Of a DNA stretch of 64,000 nt, positions 34,627 through 43,400 are shown piece after piece. Under the pieces are notes generated by a model that did no database searches, was not told where the DNA came from, and was given only the letters and a program-made list of their open reading frames with translations. A program made the position numbers and the translations under genes. Origin of the DNA: Kordia periserrulae. Its GTDB lineage: Bacteria > Bacteroidota > Bacteroidia > Flavobacteriales > Flavobacteriaceae. The DNA is taken from NCBI RefSeq assembly GCF_003054265.1, contig NZ_QBKT01000003.1, positions 124,001-188,000 on the forward strand. Reading direction: 5' to 3'. The stretch's first letter is position 1. Each line of letters begins with the position of its first letter.

Positions 34627-35382
34627 ATGAAAGTAATCATCATCGAAGACGAAAAACCATCTGCACGACGACTCTATCGAATGTTGGAGCGCGAAGAAAT
34701 ACATGTGGAAGTCATGTTGCATTCTGTATCAGAAGCTGTGGAATGGTTTCAAAATAACGAACATCCTGATTTGATATTCTTAGATATTCAACTCTCTGAC
34801 GGATTGTCCTTTGAAATTTTTGAAGTTATTGACATTACATCAGCGATCATTTTTACAACAGCGTACGACGAATATGCCTTGCAAGCGTTTAAATTGAACA
34901 GTATTGACTATTTACTCAAACCAATTGACGAAGACGAACTTGTGGTTGCGGTAGAAAAATACAAAGCGCGCGTGCCGAAAGCACAAAACATACAACTTAA
35001 CTTTGAGGACATTAAAAAACTGTTAGTCAATCCGATTGAGCGAACGTACAAAAAGCGTTTTACGGTGAAAGTCGGACAGCATTTAAAAATGATTCCTATA
35101 GATGAAATTGAGTGTTTCTACAGTGAAAACAAAGGAACGTACGCACACACAGTAGAAGGCAGAAACTATCTACTAGAAACGTCATTGGAAAATTTAAAAG
35201 ATGAATTGTCTCCAGATATTTTCTATCGCGTTAGTCGAAAATTCTACGTCAATATCAACGCCATCAAAGACATCATCAGTTACACCAACTCACGCTTACA
35301 AATAAAACTGCACAACTACCGTGAGCAAGACATCATTGTAAGTCGCGAGCGTGTCAAAGATTTTAAAAATTGGTTGAGTTGA
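34627..35382 (+). CDS. LytTR-family response regulator
   Basis: ATG 34627 gives 251 residues with the normal receiver start MKVIIIEDEKPSARRL; the longer frame from 34540 only translates the repeat. The phospho-acceptor Asp is in DLIFLDIQLSDG (about 55), Lys in YLLKPIDEDE (about 105), and the LytTR DNA-binding domain covers about 145-251 (ECFYSENKGTYAHTVEGRNYLL ... FYRVSRKFYVNINAI). Partner of the LytS-type kinase at 32450. Confidence 0.94.
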   Translation: MKVIIIEDEKPSARRLYRMLEREEIHVEVMLHSVSEAVEWFQNNEHPDLIFLDIQLSDGLSFEIFEVIDITSAIIFTTAYDEYALQAFKLNSIDYLLKPIDEDELVVAVEKYKARVPKAQNIQLNFEDIKKLLVNPIERTYKKRFTVKVGQHLKMIPIDEIECFYSENKGTYAHTVEGRNYLLETSLENLKDELSPDIFYRVSRKFYVNINAIKDIISYTNSRLQIKLHNYREQDIIVSRERVKDFKNWLS

Positions 35383-35409
35383 GGTATGAAGTTTAAAAGT
35401 TTAAAAAAA

Positions 35410-35458
35410 CCAACACCCAAAACCCAAAACCCAAAACCTAAAACCCAACACCCAACAA
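35410..35458. repeat. Heptamer tandem repeat CCAACAC/CCAAAAC x7
   Basis: Seven heptads of the CCAACAC family with variants CCAAAAC and CTAAAAC run into the end of the convergent beta-barrel gene. Confidence 0.9.
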
Positions 35459-36139
35459 TCAAAGATTCCAATTAAATAACAATCCCACCGTGTTGATACT
35501 TTTAATTTTTTGTGTTACAGGAGGATTGGTCGTTGCTTCTGTTTTAAAGCCTCTATTAAAATCACCTTGCGTATTAATCATGATTCCCAAACTGATTTTA
35601 CTATCAATATTGTACGAAAGTCCAATTCCTGATTGCAAACCAAATCCCCAACCTTCATAAACATCGCCTACAGAAACACCGCCCGCAAATTCAAAATCGT
35701 CTTTTATAATGGTTTGTGCATACAAACCGATATTACCTATCAAACGTACACGTTCTGACAAATTGTAATTACCACTTAGTAATACTGGAATTTTTAGTGT
35801 TCCACGTGTATGATAAAAATTGTTTCCTGCGCTGTCAAAACCGTTCCCAGAAAGTCTGTTAAAACCAAGTCCCGTAGCAATTCCCCAGCGATTCCCAATG
35901 GTATAATGCAGTAAAATATCTGCCGTGCTAGCATCTAAATTATAATCAGGTTGGTTTTCGTTGTCCATGATTGCGTATCCAACACCACCAAAAGTGATAA
36001 GGCTAAATTTGGAAGTTGCGTCTGTGTTGTAATCATAAACTGTTTTCTTGTTTTCATCTGTTTTGGCATCGTTTTGCGCGTTTACTAGGGTAAAAGATAA
36101 AATAAACACGAGTACAAGTGCTACATTAAAATGTTTCAT
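35459..36139 (-). CDS. Outer-membrane beta-barrel protein
   Basis: A 226-residue protein with a signal peptide ending LVNAQ (about residue 22), a charged linker and an eight-strand-type barrel with alternating Gly/aromatic strands, ending TVGLLFNWNL. Porin/OmpW-like fold; ligand unknown. Alone on the minus strand between the LytTR gene and the PEP-mutase-like gene. Confidence 0.78.
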   Translation of the reverse strand: MKHFNVALVLVFILSFTLVNAQNDAKTDENKKTVYDYNTDATSKFSLITFGGVGYAIMDNENQPDYNLDASTADILLHYTIGNRWGIATGLGFNRLSGNGFDSAGNNFYHTRGTLKIPVLLSGNYNLSERVRLIGNIGLYAQTIIKDDFEFAGGVSVGDVYEGWGFGLQSGIGLSYNIDSKISLGIMINTQGDFNRGFKTEATTNPPVTQKIKSINTVGLLFNWNL

Positions 36140-36374
36140 AAATTGATTTTTTTGTTGATTCTCAAAAATATTTACATCGTCTGAAAATGAAAAGAATATG
36201 CAATCGTAATTTATAAAATATAGGGTGCAAATTGCTTTAATAGACTGATAAAGTTATCTTAAAAAAGGATGATTCATTAAGAATATATTGGGAAGATTTT
36301 TTCTAAAAAATACCTGTTCAGTTTTCGGTTGCAGTCAAGATTTATGCGTCTTTACTTTGTGCAAAAAGAAACAA

Positions 36375-37130
36375 ATGGAGTTTACAAAATTACACTATCA
36401 AGAAAAACCATTGGTATTGGCGAATGTTTGGGATGTGCCAAGCGCCAAAATCGCAGAAAAACTAAATTTTCAAGCAATTGGGACTTCAAGTTCGGCAATT
36501 GCCGCTACGTTGGGATACAACGACGGAGAAGAATTGACGTTTTCAGAATTGGAATACATCGTAAAACGAATCACGGCGAATACGAAGTTGCCTGTTTCGG
36601 TCGATTTGGAATCTGGCTACAGCCGAAAACCAGCAGAAATTGCAAATCACATCAAAAAAATGGCGAAACTCGGAGTTGTGGGAATCAATATGGAAGATAG
36701 TTTGGTGACTGAGGAAAGAGTATTGCTGAATGAAAACGATTTTGCAGAAACGTTACAGGAAGTCAAAGCACAGTTAACCAACAAAAACATCAAAATGTTT
36801 ATCAATGTGCGTATTGACACCTTTCTTTTAGACGTTGAAAACACTTTAGAAGCTACCAAAAAGCGAATAGCATTGTACGAAAAAGCAGGAGCTGACGGAA
36901 TATTTTTGCCGTGTATCGAAACTGAAAGTGATATCAAAGCTATGGTTGCGGCTACACACTTGCCTATCAACGTAATGTGTATGCCAAATTTACCCAATTT
37001 TGAAACGCTCGCTAGTTTGGGCGTGAAACGAATTAGTATGGGAAATTTTCTTTTCGATACGATGTATCATACTTTTGAAGAAATGACACAAACGGTACGC
37101 AATCAAAATTCATTCAAATCTATCTTTTAA
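36375..37130 (+). CDS. Isocitrate lyase/PEP mutase family enzyme
   Basis: ATG 36375 gives 251 residues (MEFTKLHYQEKPLVLANVWD); the frame upstream is not expected to be translated. Motifs IGTSSSAIAATLGYNDGE, LPVSVDLESGYS and GINMEDS are those of PEP mutase/oxaloacetate-hydrolase-like members, which break or form C-C or C-P bonds next to a carboxylate with Mg2+. The KKCGH motif of true isocitrate lyase is absent. The broken ada gene begins one base after its stop codon. Confidence 0.88.
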   Translation: MEFTKLHYQEKPLVLANVWDVPSAKIAEKLNFQAIGTSSSAIAATLGYNDGEELTFSELEYIVKRITANTKLPVSVDLESGYSRKPAEIANHIKKMAKLGVVGINMEDSLVTEERVLLNENDFAETLQEVKAQLTNKNIKMFINVRIDTFLLDVENTLEATKKRIALYEKAGADGIFLPCIETESDIKAMVAATHLPINVMCMPNLPNFETLASLGVKRISMGNFLFDTMYHTFEEMTQTVRNQNSFKSIF

Positions 37131-37131
37131 G

Positions 37132-38193
37132 ATGCGCATTACAAATCAGCAGCAAATCGCAACGTATTACCAAGCATTGTTGGATAGAAAACAAGATTTT
37201 GTCGGTATTTTTTATGTCGGAGTGAAAACGACTTCTGTGTTTTGTATAGCTACGTGTCGCGCCCGAAAACCCAAACTAAAAAATGTGGAATTCTACACCT
37301 CATTCAAAGAAGCGTTGGATAATGGATATCGACCGTGTAAAATATGCAAACCCACAGAAAACGCCAACAAAGCTCCTGAACAGGTTGAAAAAGCAATCGC
37401 TTTGGTAAAAAATAATCCCAAAGAAAAAATAACTGATTTTCAACTCAAACAGCAACACATACGCCCAGAATTGGTACGCAGATGGTTCAAAAAAAATTAC
37501 GGAATGACCTTTCAAGCGTATCAACGGATGTACCGAATTAACAATGCCTTTTAAGAACTAAAAAAAGGAAAAAATACCACACATACCGCTTTTGACAGTA
37601 GTTATGAATCGCTCAGTGGTTTTGGCTATACGTTTAAAAAACTTATTGGAAACTCGCCCAAACACAGCAAAGACAAGAATGTCATTCTCATCAACCGACT
37701 CACAACTCCGTTAGGACCAATGTTTATTTGTGCAACGGAACATGGTGTGTGTTTGCTGGAATTTGTAGACAGACGTATGTTGGAAACGGAGTTTAAAGAC
37801 TTGCAAAAGCGATTGCAAGCTGTGATTATTTTTGGGGAGAATGCACACATTACGCAAGCAAAAAAAGAAATTGAAGCGTATTTTGAAGGCACTAGAAAAA
37901 AGTTTGAAGTCCAGCTAGAAACGCCAGGAACGGACTTTCAGCAGCAAGTTTGGAGTTGTTTGCGGCAAATTCCTTACGGAGTTACAACTTCCTATCAACA
38001 ACAAGCAGAAAATATCGGAAATCTGAAAGCGGTACGAGCAGTTGCTTCGGCAAACGGATACAACCGAATTGCGATTATCATTCCGTGTCACAGAGTGATT
38101 GGAAAAAATGGACAAATGACTGGATATGGCGGCGGCATTGAACGCAAAAAATGGCTTATCAACCATGAACGAACGAATAAAAGTACAACTTAA
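37132..38193 (+). pseudogene. ada: Ada-type bifunctional DNA methylation repair protein, split by an in-frame stop
   Basis: The N-terminal part (37132-37554, 140 residues) has the Ada zinc domain with cysteines in FCIATCRARKPK and CKICKP and a helix-turn-helix region; it ends at TAA 37552-37554. The same frame continues without a further stop to 38193 and encodes the methyltransferase half with FQQQVWSCLRQIPYG and the active-site IPCHRVIGKNG. A single base change (for example CAA or GAA to TAA) explains the break. The second half might still be made from the ATG at 37720. Possible sequencing error. Confidence 0.82.
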
Positions 38194-38194
38194 A

Positions 38195-38269
38195 ATTATT
38201 TTTCTTCAGCCTCCTCTTCCGCTTTTTCCAAGTGATTTTCTTCAAAACAAAGGTAAAATATTAGGAATG
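38195..38269 (-). pseudogene. Decayed duplicate of the 3' end of the LETM1-like gene
   Basis: Read on the minus strand, this matches the end of the gene at 45484-46686: the block AAGGTAAAATATTAGGAATG is identical over 20 nt (38250-38269 with 45543-45562), and the rest aligns with scattered changes and short gaps. Translation in pieces gives IPNILP and then EENHLEKAEEEAEEK, equivalent to the true C-terminus, with a frameshift between. It marks the left side of a likely insertion. Confidence 0.75.
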
Positions 38270-38396
38270 CAAAGAGTCTTTAGTGTGTATTAATCCTTAA
38301 CATCGTATAATTTTTAGGCTTTCAGGAGTTATATTTTTTGTTTCTTAATATGTCGTAAAAAATGATCATTATATCCACCAATGTTCTAGAAAAGAA

Positions 38397-38434
38397 AAAG
38401 GCTATTTGAAAATCTTTTTCAAATAGCCTTTTTT
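38397..38434. terminator. Strong hairpin terminator
   Basis: Stem GGCTATTTGAAAA (38400-38412) with TTTTCAAATAGCC (38416-38428), with A-rich and T-rich flanks. It lies just downstream of the minus-strand gene at 38453. Confidence 0.85.
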
Positions 38435-38452
38435 GGATTAATGATGACCAAT

Positions 38453-39157
38453 CTACCAAGCTAAAGTAGCAATACAACCTGTAATGACTCCTATAGAAGC
38501 AGTGTACAAACAATTGGCTACGCCTGCCCAACCAACATTAAGTCCTGTAGCAATTTTACCACAAAAAGACAATTCTGATTCCATGACTGCTTCAAAAGCA
38601 CCATCTTCTACAGCAATAACGGCAGCTTCTGGATTTGAAGCACTTACAACTACATCACCAACTAATGTTGTCGCCATACACCAGTTCCATTTCGTCAATG
38701 CCCAGCCAGTAAGTGCAGGAACACCACAGGCTGCTATTTCTCCAGCAATTCCCAATGTAAAACATCCCATGGTTGTTTTAAGTTTATTACTTATTGCTTT
38801 TGTTATTTTCTGCATAACCTTACTTTTTTCTTCCTTGTTCAACTTAGAAAATTCTGGGAATTTATTTTCGACATTCATTTTATTTTTATAAATATCTTCA
38901 ACTAATTCTCTTTTAGAAGCGGCAACTTGCTCTCTATCTTCCAAAGCTATTTCGGCATCATTAACCATAGTTGCTAATAATGCATAAACTTGAGATTTAA
39001 ATATTAAAGAAAATACATCTTTATCTTCTTTCATCTTGTCTATTAAATCTGTTCTTTCACTTAATTCTGTTCTGTCACTACAAGACATTGGATTTGCAGC
39101 AAATGAATTCAATGTCATTAATAGTAGACCTATTGTTATAATTTTTAAAAATTTCAT
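38453..39157 (-). CDS. Exported protein with hydrophobic Gly/Ala/Cys-rich C-terminal half
   Basis: A 234-residue product with a signal peptide (about 1-20, ending SFA). A charged helical middle (about 30-125) is followed by some 105 residues rich in Gly, Ala, Cys and Val (GCFTLGIAGEIAACGVPAL ... GVITGCIATLAW), which look able to enter membranes. No family recognised; a secreted pore-forming or bacteriocin-like protein is one possibility. It is the second gene after a lipoprotein gene (29 bp gap), inside the probable insertion. Confidence 0.65.
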   Translation of the reverse strand: MKFLKIITIGLLLMTLNSFAANPMSCSDRTELSERTDLIDKMKEDKDVFSLIFKSQVYALLATMVNDAEIALEDREQVAASKRELVEDIYKNKMNVENKFPEFSKLNKEEKSKVMQKITKAISNKLKTTMGCFTLGIAGEIAACGVPALTGWALTKWNWCMATTLVGDVVVSASNPEAAVIAVEDGAFEAVMESELSFCGKIATGLNVGWAGVANCLYTASIGVITGCIATLAW

Positions 39158-39186
39158 AATTCTTTAATTTTATATTAGTTATTTTT

Positions 39187-39921
39187 TTAAAACACATAAA
39201 TTTGTGATACATCAAAATTGACTAGATTAGACACTTCTAAACCAGGAGTAAATTGTTGGAAGAACCAAGTGTTATCAGATGCTCTTCTTAAGTATAAATA
39301 TTTGGTATTATTAGAATGATTTTTTATTGTAAAACTTCTTCGGAAAAGATAGCTTGTAGCTTGGTTGTAAAAATTCTTTAAACCAGTTGATTGGTACACC
39401 GCATAAATATCTAGGTACGCATTAGATGAAGTTCTTAATGGAATATTCATCCAAGATATGTCAGCACGAACATAATGAAAAACTAACTCATTTGAATGAT
39501 TTTGAATTCCTAAGGGATGATCAAAAATACCATGTGGATCAGTAGCACTTTTTGAAATAACAGGAGCTTTATCAACAAAACTTGACTCCAGTTCTTCTAT
39601 AGTCTTATACTTATTTACAGTACTTGGTGGAGTACTAGAAGTAACAGTCAAAAATTGATCATGGATTTTCTTATCAAAGTTTGATTTAGCAAGCTCTTCT
39701 ACACTGGAAAAAGCGTCTATTCTTTGGTCTCCCTGAATTACTAGTTCATAAGTGTTGGGGTCTGCATCTTCAAAACTTACAGATTGTAGTTTACCATCGA
39801 GGTAGAACATGTCTTTACCTGTAAATTCTTGATTAACGGTTTCTTCAAAGTCATTATTTTCATCTTTAGAACAACTACTAATGACGAGGGCTAATGTTGC
39901 CAAAATTAGGATTTTTTTCAT
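39187..39921 (-). CDS. Lipoprotein of unknown function
   Basis: A 244-residue product with lipobox VISSC (Cys17) followed by SKDENND. The mature part is polar with a beta-rich C-terminal domain (NELVFHYVRADISWMNIPL ... NTWFFQQFTPGLEVSNLV). No family recognised. It precedes the exported protein gene by 29 bp and may be its partner or immunity/anchor protein, which is inference. Confidence 0.7.
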   Translation of the reverse strand: MKKILILATLALVISSCSKDENNDFEETVNQEFTGKDMFYLDGKLQSVSFEDADPNTYELVIQGDQRIDAFSSVEELAKSNFDKKIHDQFLTVTSSTPPSTVNKYKTIEELESSFVDKAPVISKSATDPHGIFDHPLGIQNHSNELVFHYVRADISWMNIPLRTSSNAYLDIYAVYQSTGLKNFYNQATSYLFRRSFTIKNHSNNTKYLYLRRASDNTWFFQQFTPGLEVSNLVNFDVSQIYVF

Positions 39922-40417
39922 AATAAAAATATTAAATGGTTAAGTATTAATAACTAGCCATATCTGGCTGTTAAAAATGTTTGTGTTAGCTAACGGGATA
40001 AAAGTATAGGAGTTTTCGGGGTAATTAATTACGAAAAAAGACAACGACTTTTAAAAACAGACAAACTTTCAAAATAGGTCATGAACTTTAAAAATAGGAC
40101 AGAATTCAGCGTACTTGAACGTAAATTAATACGTTTTCATCCTGAGTTATTTTCATGATGATAAAAAAAAACAAGAATTTTACGCACATACTAATTATGT
40201 TCTACAATTTTTCTTCATGTTCCAAAGCTAGAACCTAAATACAAATCTCACAATACGCGTATAACAGCGTGCTTACTTTTAAAATAATGTGCGATGAATA
40301 TGTTTTTTGAATTAAAAAGAAGTCAACTACTTCGTGGTAAGTCTACGGAGCATTCAGTAGAACTATTCAAATATTTTGACGTAAGTGTCGGAGCATTATA
40401 AATCTCGATTATCGATT
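39922..40417. other. Control region with imperfect direct repeats and a 35-codon frame
   Basis: Three CTTTnAAAA-nAGRnC-like units start at 40048, 40066 and 40086, upstream of the lipoprotein operon; hybrid two-component regulators often bind direct repeats. A short plus frame, 40294-40401, encodes MNMFFELKRSQLLRGK and ends VSVGAL; I do not recognise it and cannot tell whether it is expressed. Confidence 0.4.
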
Positions 40418-40460
40418 AAAACACAAAAGAGATAGTTAGTAACTATCTCTTTTGTGTTTT
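40418..40460. terminator. Perfect 20-bp hairpin terminator
   Basis: Bases 40418-40437 pair perfectly with 40441-40460 around an AGT loop, with A-tract/T-tract ends (AAAACACAAAAGAG...). It lies 38 bp past the stop of the hybrid regulator. Confidence 0.9.
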
Positions 40461-40497
40461 ACAGATATAAAATTTTACATAGAACAAATAACTATTC

Positions 40498-43400
40498 TTA
40501 AAACTTCGTCAAGTAACTCGACGGTTTTCTGCCAAATCGCTTTTCAAATAACATATTAAAACGTGTAACATTATTTATCCCTACAGATAGCGCTACTGCT
40601 GTAACGTTTTCAAACGATTTGTTTTCTAATAATTTTAATGCCACTTTTAGTACAATCTCTTGTTGAAATTGTTTAGGTGTTAATCCAGTAATACTTTTTA
40701 TTTTTCTTCGTATTTGGCGCGGTCCATAGTGTACTTTTTCACTTAAATCAGAGAGCTTAAAATCAGGATTCTCCAAATTATTTTCGATAACTTCTGCGAT
40801 AGTCTCAATTAATTTTATGTCAGCTGAGGTAATTATTTTTTCATTATTCTCCAGAGATTCAAGATGTTGGTGACCTTCTTTTAAGTTTGAATTTACGATT
40901 TGAGAGACTGAGGATTTTCTCAATTGCTCTTCTCTAAAATCTTGCCTTATTTTATAACGCTGAATAAGGTTCTCTGCTCTAACAATCAACTCAGAAGGTT
41001 CAAAAGGCTTCGTCAGATAGTCATCAGCACCCATGGTCAGCGCTTTTAGTTTTTTATCATTAGCCGTTAGTGCTGTCAATATGATAAAGGGAATATCAAA
41101 GTTTTTTTTATCTGCTTTAATGGTTTTAAGAAAACTATATCCGTCCATAACAGGCATCATAAGATCAGAAATGATGAGATCCACTGTTATGCTTTTTAAT
41201 AAAGTCAAGGCTTCAGCACCATTTTTTGCAGTTACCACCTGAAAATCTGCGAGAATAGATTTTATGTAATACAGCATATCCGGAGTATCTTCTACCACAA
41301 GAATAGTATGTTCTTGACTCTTAATGGTGGGCAACATTTCAGAAACTTCCTCATCTTCTTTTAAGTCAGGTTGTATATGAATATTTGTTTCTTGTGTACT
41401 TATTTCAGTTGCTTCAATACTGGAGTTAGCAGGTATGAATACCATAACTTCAGTGCCTTTATTAATTTTACTTTTTAATGTAATAGTCCCGTGCATTACA
41501 CCAACTAACTCTTTTACTAAAGCTAATCCTATACCAGTACCTCCTTCAAGAGGTTTAGAGGCGTCCTGACTTTGATAATAGCGATTAAAGATAAAGGGCA
41601 TATCCTTTTCTGATATTCCTATACCACTATCTTTTATAATTATTTGAAGTTGATTCGCAGTCAAGGAAGCCTTAAAATCTATGGTTCCATTAGCGTTCGT
41701 GTATTTAAAGGCATTGGATAATATATTATTGATTATTTTTTGAAGCTTACTTTCATCAATATAAACCTTACAATCTTTAATCTGAGAAAAGTCAGTGATG
41801 AAACGTATAGATTTTTGTTCAGCCAAATACTTAAAATCATCACTTAAATTTTTAAAAAGCTCACAAACATTACTGGTTTTGTTTTTGAGTTCTATTTTAC
41901 GGGCATCCAGCTTTGATAAATCTAAAATATCATCGATGAGTATATTGAGAGATTTTGTGTTTTTCTGAGCGGTTTTTAAGATTTTTTTGAGTTCTTCTGG
42001 GATATCGTCCTTATACTTATCGAGCCCAAGATTTACAGGTCCAGAGATTAAAGTTAAGGGCGTTCGTAACTCATGGGAGATATTGGCAAAAAGTTTTGAT
42101 TTTAGACTATCCAGTTCCTTAAGTTTTTCAGACTCTAATTTGTCATTACGATAACGATATATAAAGTACACCAAAACTGTTGCACAACTAAAATATAAAA
42201 GATATGCCCACCAAGTTCTCCACCAAGGAGGTAAAATTGTTAGTGTTAACGGAACTTTCATCTCGTTCCAAACACCATCATTGTTAGAACCTTTTAATCT
42301 TAGTGTATAGGCTCCTTCATAAAGATTGGTAAAAGTAATATCTCTTTTATTTTCTATATGCACCCAATCGTTATTGTACCCTTCTAAATAATAGGCATAT
42401 TGATTGGATGATGGATTGGTGTAATCCAAAGCTGCAAATTCAACAGTGAAATCACTATTTTGATAGGGTAAAATAATTGATTTTGCACTATTAATAGTCG
42501 GGACCGTAACAAATTTGTTGATGCTATCTTTTTTAGAAAAATTTGTGATAACAATATTTGGGATAACTGGATTCTCAGTAATTTCTTCAGGATTAAAAAA
42601 GTTATATCCCTCAGTTCCTCCTAAATAGATTAATCCTGTTTTTTCACTTTTAAAAGAAGCTCCTCGGTTGTATTCTGTTTGCTTCAGACCATCATTAAAA
42701 TCATAACTTTTAAAAAGTTTAGTTTTTGGATTGAATTTATGTAGGCCATTATTCGTGGTTATCCATAAATTATTGCTGTCATCTCCAATAATATTACTTA
42801 TGTAGTTATTATTTAATCCATCTTTTTTTGTGTAATGAGTAACCTGTTTGGTTTTTAAATCTTTTTGAAAAAGACCATTGTCTGTGCCTATCCAAAGCAC
42901 ATCTGCATTGTTCTGATAAATAGACAATACATTTTCTGGCTTATTGTTAGTTTCACTTTTCAAATAATTAACCTTTACGAATTTTTCACTTTGTTTATCC
43001 AAGGTATATAATCCTTCGTTTGCGAAACCAACATACAATTTCTCATCATGACCCTCATAAAGACAATTGATGTAATATCCAGGAAGGTATCTCGGGCCCT
43101 GTGGGCCGTCTATGTTAGCATAGGTATAAAAAATATCATTTTCAGGATGAAAGAATATCAAGCCACCACCTTGTATAGAAGAAATACATAGGGTTCCATC
43201 TTTTGTAATTATAATGTTATTGAGTTCAGCTAATCTATTGTTAGGATTGCTTTTTTTAGTTAAAAATGCAGGGGTTCCAGGATTATTGATGACATAGTAA
43301 GAAGAAGACTCCAATGTTTGTTGATCTATACGAATGAATCCATAATCTAAAGTAGTAACCCAGATATTTCCACGATTATCTGTTGCGATATCTTCAAAGT

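Noticed and set aside
38195-38269. Independent small gene
   Set aside because: The sequence has a frameshift and clear homology to the end of the LETM1-like gene, so it is a remnant.
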